Shown here: positions 34,357-43,233 of the stretch, in pieces
Position numbering within the stretch: the first letter of the stretch is position 1
Layout: each line of letters begins with the position of its first letter
Assembly (NCBI GenBank): GCA_026928255.1
Contig: JAIXKJ010000008.1
Location: 93,332 to 157,331, forward strand
Origin: Anaerolineales bacterium
Lineage (GTDB): Bacteria; Chloroflexota; Anaerolineae; Anaerolineales; Villigracilaceae
Direction: 5' to 3'
DNA: 64,000 bases
The notes under the pieces: generated by a model
The model's database searches: none
Seen by the model: the letters and a program-made list of their open reading frames with translations, nothing else
Told to the model about the DNA's origin: nothing
Position numbers and translations under genes: made by a program

Positions 34357-35055
34357 ATGGCGGATTTAAAACCCACTTATCGAATTTCAGATTTGCACGA
34401 ATCGGAACGTCCGCGCGAACGGTTGGCGGCGCTCGGTCCGCAGGCGCTGACCAACGCCGAGCTGCTCGCCATCCTCTTGCGCGTCGGCGTGAAAGGCGAA
34501 AACGCCGTCGAAGTCGGTCAGCGTTTGTTGAGCAAATTTGGCGGATTGAACGGTTTGCATCGCGCGCCGTTCAAAGAATTAATTCATCAACACGGATTGG
34601 GCGAAGCGAAAGCGGCGCAGATTAAAGCCGCCATCGAATTGGGACGCAGACTCATTCTCGAAGCGCCGCAAGAACGCCCGACGATTAACAGCCCAGCCGA
34701 CGCGGCGGCGCTGTTGCAGTTTGAGATGTCCGCGTTGGAGCAGGAACATCTGCGCGTGATTTTGCTCGACCGTCGCAATCACGTTTTGGAAATTGTCGAA
34801 ACGTACAAAGGTTCAGTCAATTCGTCGCAGGTGCGCGTCGGCGAAATATTTAAGGAAGCCATCCGCGCCAACGCTTCGGCGATTATCGTCGCGCACAATC
34901 ATCCCAGCGGCGACCCGACTCCCAGTCCCGACGACGTGGCTGTAACCCGCGCCATGATTCAAGCGGGCAAACTGCTCGACATTGACGTGCTCGATCATTT
35001 GGTCGTCGGTCAGGGAAAATGGGTTTCGCTCAAAGAGCGCGGGCTGGGTTTTTGA
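34357..35055 (+). CDS. radC: RadC-family JAMM-domain protein
   Basis: The 232-residue RadC homologue has an N-terminal helix-hairpin-helix-like UPF0758 region ([25 protein letters not shown]) and a C-terminal MPN/JAMM metal motif [14 protein letters not shown] (about 185-198). The cellular role of RadC proteins is unclear despite the historical DNA-repair name. The ATG follows gaggcgac. Its 3' end converges with the secreted protease gene 20 bases away. Confidence 0.93.
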   Translation: MADLKPTYRISDLHESERPRERLAALGPQALTNAELLAILLRVGVKGENAVEVGQRLLSKFGGLNGLHRAPFKELIHQHGLGEAKAAQIKAAIELGRRLILEAPQERPTINSPADAAALLQFEMSALEQEHLRVILLDRRNHVLEIVETYKGSVNSSQVRVGEIFKEAIRANASAIIVAHNHPSGDPTPSPDDVAVTRAMIQAGKLLDIDVLDHLVVGQGKWVSLKERGLGF

Positions 35056-35076
35056 AATAAAGATGAACGCGCGCCC

Positions 35077-36306
35077 TTAAGCGCGGGCTGCATGTTTCTT
35101 TTTGCGGAAGCGCAGCGCGTCAATCGTCCCCCAAATTGGCACGAGCAACACGAGAATCAGCAACAGCACGAACGGCAGCAGATTGCGAAAAGCCGCCGAC
35201 AGTTGATTTTGCCCCAGCGCGTTTTCGCGCCAACGCGCGTCCAGTTGACGGAGCGAGACGCCCAGCGCTTTGGTCGCGCCCAAGTCGCAATCGAAGCCGT
35301 CGCCGTAGGCGCTCATCAAACGCGAGAGTCCGCTTGCGCCGTAGGAGTCTTGAATGTAGGAGACAAAAGATCGAGATTGAGCGTAGGCTTGAAAGGCAGA
35401 TCCGTAATCGGCGGGGAAGGCGGCGCATAAATCCAAAAACGGAATCAAGGCGCGTTTTTCAGCGGCGACTTCCAACGCGCGCGCGTAATCTGGATTCGGA
35501 TAAAGTTCGGTAATGGAGGCGACGCCCTCGACAAGCCAAGCGGGTTGTTTGGCGTATTTGTCGCCGAGCGAACGGTAGAGCATGATGTGCGCGAGTTCGT
35601 GCGGAATGAGCGTTTCCATTTCGGCGAATTGATTGGCACCAGGCGCGACGGCAACCAGCGCCACGCCCAAGTCGGCGTGCGCGTGTCCGCCCGCCCAATT
35701 GCGTCCGCCGAACATCATGGCGGCGTTAAGGTCTTGAACGTTGGAGTAAATGTAAATGTGAATCGGCTCGCTTAACGAAAGCGGGATGAAATCTTTCATT
35801 GCCAACATGCCCGCGCCCGCCGCGTCTAAGGCGTTTGCGCCGAAGGCGTCGTCGCCCGCGTACCAATGCACGACGACGTTGGCTTGCGAAATTTCGCGCC
35901 AGGGGAAGCGATTGTCTGCGTATTGGAAGGCGTAAGAATCGCTGGCGTAGGTTTTGCCGTCGCTCAGCGTAACTTGAAACCAATAGACCACCCAACCGAA
36001 GGGCGGAAAGAAATTTTGCGAAGCGTCGTAAGAAAAATGAATCGAGCCGTCTTCGGCGACTTGCAAGGTTTCGACGCGAGTCGTCTGTTCGTTGACGCCG
36101 CGAAATAAAAGCGTGGCTTGTTGAATCGGCAAGGGGGATTTTAGTTTTGCCGTGAAGACGATCGTCTTGCCAAAATCTACCGCCGCTTGCGGATTTTCCG
36201 CTTCGACGCCCGTCTGTCCGCTGGCGGGGTGGGCGGTTAAGGTCAAGGTCAAGACGAGGAGCGCGACGATAATTTTTTTTAGCGGACGATGCGAAGCGAG
36301 AGTCAT
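35077..36306 (-). CDS. secreted, membrane-anchored metalloprotease (peptidase MA-like)
   Basis: The 409-residue protein has a signal peptide (about 10-30, ending HPASG), a zinc motif HELAH (236-240), and a downstream WLVEGVAS glutamate (about 256) that fits the third ligand in MA-clan peptidases. A C-terminal membrane helix (about 378-398) is followed by a basic tail. The catalytic domain should face outside the membrane. ATG 36,306 is chosen because cgaggtag precedes it and the signal peptide follows. The upstream extension of the frame is antisense to the transporter gene. It is separated from the AEC transporter stop by 2 bases, so the two form one operon. Confidence 0.85.
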   Translation of the reverse strand: MTLASHRPLKKIIVALLVLTLTLTAHPASGQTGVEAENPQAAVDFGKTIVFTAKLKSPLPIQQATLLFRGVNEQTTRVETLQVAEDGSIHFSYDASQNFFPPFGWVVYWFQVTLSDGKTYASDSYAFQYADNRFPWREISQANVVVHWYAGDDAFGANALDAAGAGMLAMKDFIPLSLSEPIHIYIYSNVQDLNAAMMFGGRNWAGGHAHADLGVALVAVAPGANQFAEMETLIPHELAHIMLYRSLGDKYAKQPAWLVEGVASITELYPNPDYARALEVAAEKRALIPFLDLCAAFPADYGSAFQAYAQSRSFVSYIQDSYGASGLSRLMSAYGDGFDCDLGATKALGVSLRQLDARWRENALGQNQLSAAFRNLLPFVLLLILVLLVPIWGTIDALRFRKKKHAARA

Positions 36307-36308
36307 TT

Positions 36309-37226
36309 CTACCTCGAAAGAAAAGCGATTAACGGCGTGAGCGTCAGCGGGCTGAACAGCGTGCCGAAGAAGACGATGGCGGTAACGAGAGTCGCGTCCA
36401 ATTCGTATTCGGCGGCGACGACGGTTGTGGCGACGGCGGCGGGCATGGCGGCTTCGATGACGCCGCCTTGTCGCGCCGGACCGCTTAAGCCGAAAAGGTG
36501 CGCCAACAGCAACGCCGCGAAGGGCGCGATTAACAATTTTATGCCGACGCCCAAGACGATGGGACGCAAACTGTTCGCCCATTGAATGCGCGACAATTCT
36601 AAACCGAGCAAAACAATCATGGCGGGAATCGCTCCGCTGGCGGCGATTTCAATCGAACGCGAGAACGCCAGCGGAAGGCGAACGTCGAGACCGCGCAAAA
36701 TCAGCGCGAGGGCGACCGCGTAGATGACCGGAATTTTAAGCGTTCCCAATAATGCGGATTTTAGATTCATGCGCCCCAGCGAGGCGAGCGTTACGCCGAC
36801 GGTGTTCAGCAGAATAGACGTGGAAACGTAAAAGATAGAAGCGACGGCGAGCGCTTCGTCGCCGAAGGCAAATTTGACTAAGGGCAGGCCGTAATTGCCA
36901 GTGTTGCCAAAGGCGACGGCGACGATGACAACGAGCAAATGAATTCGGTCGAGGCGAAACGCTTTGCCAAACAGAAAGGCGATAACGCCCATGATGAAAA
37001 TGACCGAAGCGGTAAAGCCGACGACGGTCAGCGCTTGCGAGAGATCTAATTGGCTGGTCAGCAGCAGATTAAAAACCAGCACGGGCGTGAAGATGTAAAA
37101 GACAATGCGCCCGACCGTGCGCGGTTCGACGACGACGGTCTTTCCCAGCACAAAACCCGCTCCCGCGATTAAGATAATCGGGAGCAGGTTGTCGGCAAAG
37201 ATGTTAAATAATTCAAACGGGGACAT
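36309..37226 (-). CDS. AEC-family (auxin efflux carrier-like) transporter
   Basis: The 305-residue membrane protein has ten predicted helices arranged as two five-helix halves. The first helix is followed by VLGKTVVVEPRTVGRIVFYIFTP and the conserved NTGNYGLPL (about 108-116), the crossover motif of bacterial AEC transporters. The substrate is unknown; relatives export malonate or malate, or are uncharacterised. It is leaderless, with TATAAT 7 nt before the ATG. It is followed directly by the HELAH protease gene. Confidence 0.88.
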   Translation of the reverse strand: MSPFELFNIFADNLLPIILIAGAGFVLGKTVVVEPRTVGRIVFYIFTPVLVFNLLLTSQLDLSQALTVVGFTASVIFIMGVIAFLFGKAFRLDRIHLLVVIVAVAFGNTGNYGLPLVKFAFGDEALAVASIFYVSTSILLNTVGVTLASLGRMNLKSALLGTLKIPVIYAVALALILRGLDVRLPLAFSRSIEIAASGAIPAMIVLLGLELSRIQWANSLRPIVLGVGIKLLIAPFAALLLAHLFGLSGPARQGGVIEAAMPAAVATTVVAAEYELDATLVTAIVFFGTLFSPLTLTPLIAFLSR

Positions 37227-37233
37227 TAGCGCG

Positions 37234-37239
37234 ATTATA
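37234..37239 (-). promoter_or_regulatory. -10 box TATAAT of the AEC transporter operon
   Basis: On the minus strand TATAAT ends 7 nt before the ATG at 37,226, with no Shine-Dalgarno sequence. Confidence 0.6.
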
Positions 37240-37250
37240 ACCCGCGCCGT

Positions 37251-38537
37251 CTAATCCGCCCCTTCGGCGCGGCGCGCCAGTTGTTCGCGCAAGGAGCGCA
37301 TGTCGCCTTCCACCGTGAATAATGCGCCGAGATAAATCAAAAAGCACAATCCCCATGAAATTGTGCAAATGACAAGGATGGCGGTTTTTAGGTTATAAGC
37401 GTCCGCGACGATGCCGGTGAGTATCGGCGCAAATGCCGCGCCGGTGTTTTCGATAAAATTTTCCACCGCTTGCGTCGTCGAGCGGACTTCAGGCAAGGTG
37501 ATGTCGTACACAATCGAAGCGGAGTTCGTCGAGGCGAAAGGCATAAAGAGCGCGGTCAGGCACATAAAGACGAAGAATTGATTCTTCGCTTCCAGCGGCG
37601 ACGAGGCGGCGATATAAAGAAAAATCGCGCCAAACAACACGCTGACGGAGGCGACAATCACGCGCCCTTTGTTGGAACGTTTGAAGGCGAAATCGCCGAG
37701 CACGCCGCCGAGAAAATAACCCAAAGCGAGGATGAGAATAACCGGCGCCATCGTGAAAACGATGCTGTCCGCGTCGTAGCCGCGCTCGCGTTCGAGATAA
37801 GCGAAGAAGAAAAAGGTGATGACGTTCCACGGGAAAACGCCGGCAAAGCCTTGCAGGAAAATGAAGCGCATGGTCTTCTTTTTGAAAACTCCGCCGACTT
37901 CCTTCCACGAGAATTTGAAGGTTTGCATCTCCGCCGCGTTTTCAAACTCCGGCTCGGACTTTCCGCGCGGGATGTCGCGCACGCCGAAGAAAATCAACAC
38001 GGCGACGACTATGCCCAGCGAACCGGTGATGTAAAACACCGAACGCCAACCGCCGATGGCGGGGGCGACCATCAGCGCCAGAATCATCCCCATCAGGTAA
38101 CCGATGGGTTGCGCGATTTGCAAAATGCCGAAGACCTTTCCGCGTTGAGAAGGAGAGAAATAATCGGTGATGAGCGTGTACAAGCCGGGGTAGGAAGAAT
38201 CGTCAATGCCGGTTGAGGCGCGGGTAACGAGGAATCCGCCGAAAGTGCGCGAGAGGGCGTTGAGCCACGTCGTCCCGCCCCAAATCAACGAAGCGAGCGA
38301 AAGCAACTTCGCGCGCGAAAAGCGGTCGTAGAGATAACCCCAAATGGGATATAAAATTGTGGCGACGATTAACGCGCCCGAATTAATCAGCCCCCATTGT
38401 TTGTTGTTGATGTGAAAGTCGTCGCTGATTTGAACTTGCAGCGAGCCAATCATCAGTTTGTCGGTTTGATGCAAGAGCATGAAAAAGAAAAACACGACAA
38501 CGACGAACCAACGATAGCGCGAATTTTGACTTTTCAT
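37251..38537 (-). CDS. MFS-family transporter
   Basis: The 428-residue major-facilitator protein has 12 helices. The loop 2-3 signature appears as GYLYDRFSRAKLLSLAS (about 68-84), and a central cytoplasmic loop contains RDIPRGKSEPEFENAAE. The N-terminal half, with LMIGSLQVQISDDFHI, resembles glycerol-3-phosphate/hexuronate-type transporters, but the substrate is not readable. ATG 38,537 is chosen because gaggcttat precedes it. An upstream in-frame start at 38,600 lacks a ribosome-binding site. Confidence 0.87.
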   Translation of the reverse strand: MKSQNSRYRWFVVVVFFFFMLLHQTDKLMIGSLQVQISDDFHINNKQWGLINSGALIVATILYPIWGYLYDRFSRAKLLSLASLIWGGTTWLNALSRTFGGFLVTRASTGIDDSSYPGLYTLITDYFSPSQRGKVFGILQIAQPIGYLMGMILALMVAPAIGGWRSVFYITGSLGIVVAVLIFFGVRDIPRGKSEPEFENAAEMQTFKFSWKEVGGVFKKKTMRFIFLQGFAGVFPWNVITFFFFAYLERERGYDADSIVFTMAPVILILALGYFLGGVLGDFAFKRSNKGRVIVASVSVLFGAIFLYIAASSPLEAKNQFFVFMCLTALFMPFASTNSASIVYDITLPEVRSTTQAVENFIENTGAAFAPILTGIVADAYNLKTAILVICTISWGLCFLIYLGALFTVEGDMRSLREQLARRAEGAD

Positions 38538-38611
38538 ATAAGCCTCTTTTGACCGGAGATGGGTTTTGAAAGAGCGAATGCGATTCGCTCGGAAGGACAA
38601 GGCTTGCGAAA

Positions 38612-39832
38612 TTAATCGTTTTCAGACATGATCTCTTGCGCTAGTTTTTTTAGTTCGTCGGCGTTGGGCGTTTTCGCGGAGTGAAAATATTGTTCCAACA
38701 AATCGAGCGGACTCAAACTGCCGACGTTCTTATCCTCGCCGATGCGCGCGCGCGCTTCGATTTGCGGGCGTTTGACGAAGTGCAACTCAAACGCGCCTTC
38801 CGCGTACTTCCGCAACGCCGCTTCGTCAATCAGCGAATCGAACGCTCTGGGGTATTCGACAATCAGGCGCACAATCGCGTCTTTCATTTCTTTCGGTTTG
38901 GGCAATTTGCTTTTCAAAAATTCGGTTACGTTTTGTTCGGACTTGACGACGGCATAACAATCCACAAATTTGCGCGTCTCTTTGAGCGGCATCCACGTTA
39001 CTTGCGTGTCGCGCCCCTTTTCGATGTCGGCGATGACAAAGGCGCGTTCCTCTTTCGCTTCGCCAAAGTCCACGCGCTCGATCGAGCCTGGGTAAATGAC
39101 CGGCGGTTGTTCGCCTTGATTAACGTCCTGCGGCTTGTGGATGTGTCCCATCGCCACATAACTGAACTTTTTATTTTTCACCAACGACGGGCTTAACATT
39201 AAATCCGCGCCGAGCATGATTAAGCGCTCGCCGCCGACTTTCGCCCCTTGAATGGAAGCGTGGGCGACGAGAATCGTCGGCAGGGAATCGTCCGTCTGCG
39301 CCAGCATTTCTTCGACGATGTTCGTGATGCGCTCTTCGACGTTGGCGAAAACCTCTTCGGGCTTTTCGGCGCTCATTTCCAGCGTCGCCATCAGCGCCGA
39401 GCGGGCGACCCAAGGCATGGCGATGACTTGCAAAGGGAGTCCCCAGAGGTCGGCGGGCGTCAGCAGTTCGGGCGCGTCCAGCACGCGGACGTAGGGCGTT
39501 TGCAGCGTTTTGAATTCTTGCAGCGCGTGCGCTCGCCCAATGGACGGGGAGATGTCGTGATTGCCGACCAAGAGCAGCGTGGGGATTTTGGCTTGCGAAA
39601 GGCGCATAATGCGCTTGCCCCATTCGCGTTGAAATGTCGGCGTGGGCGAGCGGTCTTTGTAGGCGTCGCCAGCGAAGACGACTAAATCCACTTTTTGTTC
39701 GATGGCGCTGTCCACGATGGCGTCTAACGATTTGAGGAAATCCAGCACGCGCATCGGCAACCCCGTGGACGGGTCATGCCGCCCGTAGTTTGCCATGTCA
39801 ATGTGCGCGTCGGCGAAGTGCAGCAATTTCAT
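38612..39832 (-). CDS. SbcD-like DNA double-strand-break nuclease subunit
   Basis: The 406-residue calcineurin-type phosphoesterase opens with MKLLHFADAHIDMANYG, continues with the metal-site motifs VVFAGDAYKD and LVGNHDIS, and then VAHASIQG and YVAMGHIHKPQ. This is the SbcD/Mre11 pattern with a C-terminal capping region. SbcD normally works with the SbcC ATPase, but no sbcC is adjacent, so the partner is elsewhere or this is a stand-alone Mre11-like nuclease. Its ATG overlaps the stop of the upstream C39/TPR gene (ATGA). The long N-terminal extension of the frame is a shadow of that gene. Confidence 0.85.
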   Translation of the reverse strand: MKLLHFADAHIDMANYGRHDPSTGLPMRVLDFLKSLDAIVDSAIEQKVDLVVFAGDAYKDRSPTPTFQREWGKRIMRLSQAKIPTLLLVGNHDISPSIGRAHALQEFKTLQTPYVRVLDAPELLTPADLWGLPLQVIAMPWVARSALMATLEMSAEKPEEVFANVEERITNIVEEMLAQTDDSLPTILVAHASIQGAKVGGERLIMLGADLMLSPSLVKNKKFSYVAMGHIHKPQDVNQGEQPPVIYPGSIERVDFGEAKEERAFVIADIEKGRDTQVTWMPLKETRKFVDCYAVVKSEQNVTEFLKSKLPKPKEMKDAIVRLIVEYPRAFDSLIDEAALRKYAEGAFELHFVKRPQIEARARIGEDKNVGSLSPLDLLEQYFHSAKTPNADELKKLAQEIMSEND

Positions 39833-41187
39833 GGTTGTAATCCTAACTCTTGCAAGGCTTGCGCGGCGGGAAACCAATCCGCGTGGACTTGCAAGGCGGC
39901 GCGGTAATCTTTGACCGCCGCGTTGGTGTCGCCGAGCGCGTAGTAGGCGCGTCCGCGCCAAAGCAGGGACTCTTCCAACGTCGGCGTGGCGATGGTTTTC
40001 GTTAAGGTTGTCGTGGCGAGGTCTATCACGTCTTGATAGCGAGCGGAGTAATAATAGGCAAAATAAGCGCCCGTCTGATACCACATCATGCGGAAGGGGC
40101 GGTTGGCTTTTTTTGTGTCCCATTTGGAATATAAATCAAACGCCGTGTCGTAAGCCGCCGCCGCGTCCGCGTATTGATTCAAGGCGACGTAACTTGTGCC
40201 TTCGTTAAAATAGGCGAAGAAAAGGTCGTTGCCGCTTAACCGCGCGATGTCTTGATTCGCTAAATCCAGCGCGCGAGAGTTTGCCCAAGATTCGTCCGCC
40301 CAATTGCCGAGCAGGCTTAACACGTCCGCTTCGCGGGAGGCGGGATAAACGACCATGAAAAGGTAGTTGAAGGAACGCCAGCCGTCTTCGTATTCGTCGT
40401 AAGGGCTGAATAAATCTTTACCCGGTTTGAGGTAGGCGTCTTGCACAATGAAGCCGCCGCGCGCGTCGTCGTAACCGGTCGTGAAAAGGTAATGTCCAAG
40501 CCAATCAATTTTGCCGGTGTAGTCGCGCTCGTAATAGCCCTTCTCGACGATGACCGGATAACCCGCCGCAATTAAGCGTTTGATCAATTCGACATTTCCG
40601 CCGTAGCGCGAAAGGGCGCGATATTCCGTCGTTTGCAAGTTGACGAAATCCACCAACTCATAAGGCATGACGTTTTTGTCGGGCAGCCCGCGCTGAATGA
40701 AATCCAGTTTTAAGTCGGGCGAACCGGGCTTGACGACTTTTGCAACGTCGTCGCGGTTGCCGCTCCATCCCCAAAAATTCAGCGCCATCGTCAAGTTGGC
40801 GGGACCGCAATAATTCCAACGCCCGTGTTGATCCACATAGACGACGCCAGGCAAGATGACTTGCGCGGGAATCGCCGTCGGCGTGATGGTCGGCGCAATG
40901 GACGGATTCGCCGTCGGGACGAATGTGGGCGTCGCCGCGGGCGCGAGCGTCATCAACATTTCGGCGCGGGCGGTGGCGAGCGCGGTTTCGATAGTCAACG
41001 GCGCGTTTTCTCCGCTGGGTTGGAAGACCGCGTCGCTGGGCGGGTTGAAAAAATAGACGACGCGCGTCCGCAACAAATTGTATTGGACGGCGAGGCGCGT
41101 CCACACGGGCGGCGCGAGCAAAACGCCGACGAAGACGACTGCTAACGCCGCGAAAATCCAGCGTTTGTGCGCGCGAAATTTGTTCAT
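39829..41187 (-). CDS. secreted C39-like cysteine peptidase with TPR domain
   Basis: The 452-residue protein has a signal anchor (about 10-28), a threonine/proline-rich linker (about 80-110) and a papain-like C39 domain. The catalytic cysteine is in GRWNYCGPANLTMAL (about 122-136), the histidine is in WLGHYLFTTGYD and an acidic partner is in FIVQDAYLKPG. The C-terminal third has three or four tetratricopeptide repeats (for example ESLLWRGRAYYALGDTNAAV). Peptidases of this type in Chloroflexota are usually extracytoplasmic; the substrate is unknown. TATAAT lies 8 nt before the ATG. Coupling to the intracellular SbcD-like gene is unexpected functionally. Confidence 0.82.
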   Translation of the reverse strand: MNKFRAHKRWIFAALAVVFVGVLLAPPVWTRLAVQYNLLRTRVVYFFNPPSDAVFQPSGENAPLTIETALATARAEMLMTLAPAATPTFVPTANPSIAPTITPTAIPAQVILPGVVYVDQHGRWNYCGPANLTMALNFWGWSGNRDDVAKVVKPGSPDLKLDFIQRGLPDKNVMPYELVDFVNLQTTEYRALSRYGGNVELIKRLIAAGYPVIVEKGYYERDYTGKIDWLGHYLFTTGYDDARGGFIVQDAYLKPGKDLFSPYDEYEDGWRSFNYLFMVVYPASREADVLSLLGNWADESWANSRALDLANQDIARLSGNDLFFAYFNEGTSYVALNQYADAAAAYDTAFDLYSKWDTKKANRPFRMMWYQTGAYFAYYYSARYQDVIDLATTTLTKTIATPTLEESLLWRGRAYYALGDTNAAVKDYRAALQVHADWFPAAQALQELGLQP

Positions 41188-41195
41188 AAAAAAAG

Positions 41196-41201
41196 ATTAT
41201 A
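41196..41201 (-). promoter_or_regulatory. -10 box TATAAT of the C39/TPR gene
   Basis: On the minus strand TATAAT ends 8 nt before the ATG at 41,187, with only a T run between. It is a near-leaderless start. Confidence 0.55.
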
Positions 41202-41238
41202 CATGAAAGGCGAATCCCCCATTGGCCGCCTTACAAAA

Positions 41239-41817
41239 TTATCCGCCGATGTATTGCAGCGCCGCGCGCAGACGTTCTTCGACGTCGGTCGGCGCGTCTT
41301 TGGGCAGCGCTTGCAACGCGGTCTGCGCTTCGACGACGGAGTAGCCCAACGCCGTCAGCGCGGCGAGGACTTCGCTGTCGTAATCGGCGAGCGCCGCCAT
41401 CTTGGAAAGCGCGTCGGTCGGTTTGAGTTTGTCTTTAAGGTGCAGCGCCATTTTCTGCGCGGTCTTCTTGCCGATGCCGGGGACTTTGCTCAACAACTCC
41501 GCTTCGTCGGCGAAGACGGCGCGTTGCACGGCGTCCAACGTCAGCGTGGAAAGAACCGAAAGCGCGGCTTTCGGTCCGACTCCGTTCACGCCCAACAGAA
41601 TGTTAAAGAAATCGCAATCAGATTGCGAATCAAACCCGTAGAGCGTCAGCGCGTCTTCGCGGACGACGAGATGCGTAAACAAAAAAATCATCTCGCCCGC
41701 CTGCGCTTGCGCGCGCAACGGCGCGGGGACGAAAACGCGCAAGCCCGCGCCGCCGACTTCGACGACGAGGGCGTTTTCTTCAACGTGTAAAATTTCTCCG
41801 CGCAAGGTTGCGATCAT
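41239..41817 (-). CDS. ruvA: Holliday-junction branch-migration protein RuvA
   Basis: The 192-residue protein has the N-terminal OB fold (MIATLRGEILHVEENALVVE), two helix-hairpin-helix motifs (NILLGVNGVGPKAAL and LSKVPGIGKKTAQKMALHL) and the flexible C-terminal domain III (EVLAALTALGYSVVEAQTAL) that contacts RuvB. The tetramer binds Holliday junctions. It is third in the minus-strand order yebC-ruvC-ruvA but also has its own TACAAT box 6 nt upstream. ruvB is not in the window. Confidence 0.96.
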   Translation of the reverse strand: MIATLRGEILHVEENALVVEVGGAGLRVFVPAPLRAQAQAGEMIFLFTHLVVREDALTLYGFDSQSDCDFFNILLGVNGVGPKAALSVLSTLTLDAVQRAVFADEAELLSKVPGIGKKTAQKMALHLKDKLKPTDALSKMAALADYDSEVLAALTALGYSVVEAQTALQALPKDAPTDVEERLRAALQYIGG

Positions 41818-41823
41818 GCTTTG

Positions 41824-41829
41824 ATTGTA
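41824..41829 (-). promoter_or_regulatory. -10 box TACAAT of ruvA
   Basis: On the minus strand TACAAT ends 6 nt before the ruvA ATG and lies just before the ruvC stop region. It allows leaderless ruvA transcription independent of ruvC. Confidence 0.55.
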
Positions 41830-41834
41830 CCGTA

Positions 41835-42326
41835 TCAGGTCATCAAGTCGTAACGCGCCGTGTTCAAATGCGTAATCGCCACCGCCAGCGCGTCGGCGGC
41901 GTCGTCGGGTTTGGGCAGCGCGTCCAGCCGCAACAGCGCGCGCGTCATCTCTTGCATTTGGCGTTTGTCCGCCGAGCCGTAACCGGCCACCGCTTGCTTC
42001 ACTTCGTTAGGCGTGTATTCGCCAATGGGCAGTTTCGCTTTTTCCAACGCCAACAACGCCACGCCGCGCGCTTGCCCCACCGCGATGCCAGTCGTGATAT
42101 TTTTGGAGAAGAATAATTTTTCGACGGCGGCGGTTTCAGGTTTGAATTTTTTCAGCAATTTGTTAAGGTCGTCGTACAACGCCGCCAACCGCGCCGAAAG
42201 GGACTCTTCCTTCGGAGTGAGGATTACGCCGTAAGCGACGGCGACCAACTCGCCGTCATCCGTCAAGCGGACGACGCCGTAGCCGGTCGTCGCCAAGCCA
42301 GGGTCGATGCCAAACGCGAGAGTCAT
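41835..42326 (-). CDS. ruvC: crossover junction endodeoxyribonuclease RuvC
   Basis: The 163-residue RNase-H-fold resolvase has its first catalytic aspartate in AFGIDPGLATTGYG (residue 7), a glutamate in AAVEKLFFSKN (about 68) and the last acidic pair in DDAADALAVAI (about 143-146). It cuts Holliday junctions held by RuvAB. It lies between yebC and ruvA, a common bacterial arrangement. Confidence 0.96.
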   Translation of the reverse strand: MTLAFGIDPGLATTGYGVVRLTDDGELVAVAYGVILTPKEESLSARLAALYDDLNKLLKKFKPETAAVEKLFFSKNITTGIAVGQARGVALLALEKAKLPIGEYTPNEVKQAVAGYGSADKRQMQEMTRALLRLDALPKPDDAADALAVAITHLNTARYDLMT

Positions 42327-42352
42327 AATCCGACCGCGCCCGTCTTTTGCCC

Positions 42353-43105
42353 TTATTCGCTCTCCAACGCGGCGAGCGCTTCTTCGGTGATCTTCACGTT
42401 GTGATAAACGTCTTGCACGTCGTCGAGTTCTTCGAGGTGATCCACGACCTTCATCACCGAAAGAATCTCCTCCACGCTTAAGTCCATTTCTTGCTTGGCA
42501 ATCAAACGCAGGCCGGCTTCTTCGGGCTGAACGCCCGCTTTGCTCAGCGCGTCGCCGATGGTTTTGAAAGCGTCCGCCGCGCCGTAGATTTCGATTTCGC
42601 CGTCGCTGGCGATCACGTCGTCGGCGCCCGCTTCGACTCCCAGTTCAAAGGCTTTGTCAAAATCCAGCGAAGCGGCGGGAAACGAGAAATAAGATTTGCG
42701 GTCAAATTGCCAGCCGACCGCTCCCGCTTCCGCCATATTTCCGCCCGATTTGCTGAACATGTGGCGCACGTCCGAAACGGTGCGGACGCGGTTGTCCGTT
42801 ACGCAGGCGACCATAATCGCCGAGCCGTGCGGACCGTAGCCTTCCAGCGTAAGTTCCTCAAACGCGGCGGCGTCTTTATCTTCGCCGGAGCCTTTTTTGA
42901 TGGCGCGCTCGATGTTTTCTTTGGGCATGTTTTCGGCGCGGGCTTTTTCCACCGCAAGCCGCAAGCGGAAGTTGCTTTCGGGGTCGCCGCCTTCGCGGGC
43001 GGCAATGGAAATTTCGCGCGCTAAGCGAGTGAAAATTGCGCCGCGTTTGGCGTCGGCTACGCCTTTCTTTCGTTTAATGGTAGACCACTTAGAATGTCCG
43101 GACAT
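42353..43105 (-). CDS. yebC: YebC/PmpR-family protein
   Basis: The 250-residue protein starts with the family signature MSGHSKWSTIKRKKG and retains ERAIKKGSG and YGPHGSAIMVACVTDNRVRT. Family members act as transcriptional regulators or, as shown for some, help ribosomes through polyproline stretches. It is first in the yebC-ruvC-ruvA cluster. The start is supported by ggagaacgtagt. Confidence 0.95.
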   Translation of the reverse strand: MSGHSKWSTIKRKKGVADAKRGAIFTRLAREISIAAREGGDPESNFRLRLAVEKARAENMPKENIERAIKKGSGEDKDAAAFEELTLEGYGPHGSAIMVACVTDNRVRTVSDVRHMFSKSGGNMAEAGAVGWQFDRKSYFSFPAASLDFDKAFELGVEAGADDVIASDGEIEIYGAADAFKTIGDALSKAGVQPEEAGLRLIAKQEMDLSVEEILSVMKVVDHLEELDDVQDVYHNVKITEEALAALESE

Positions 43106-43160
43106 ACTACGTTCTCCTTCAAATAAAACAACCGTTCAGGTTGGGGAATTAAGCGAAAAA

Positions 43161-43181
43161 ATTATACCATTTCGATATAAT
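43161..43181. promoter_or_regulatory. divergent overlapping promoters of yebC and folE
   Basis: TATAAT on the minus strand (43,166 to 43,161) and TATAAT on the plus strand (43,176 to 43,181) are only 9 bases apart back to back, so RNA polymerase could not occupy both at once. The plus-strand box overlaps an in-frame ATG at 43,180, which shows that folE starts further down, at 43,234. Confidence 0.55.
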
Positions 43182-43233
43182 GGCGCAAAAAAGTTTCAAT
43201 AAAATATCATCACTTTTTTACGGAGTTGCAGCC

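Noticed and set aside
38612..40123. N-terminal extension of the SbcD-like protein
   Set aside because: The extra codons are an arginine-rich shadow of the C39/TPR gene. The phosphoesterase motif begins at the ATG at 39,832.
43180..43233. Upstream start for folE at 43,180
   Set aside because: The ATG overlaps a perfect -10 box, so the codon lies upstream of the likely transcription start. The ATG at 43,234 has a ribosome-binding site.
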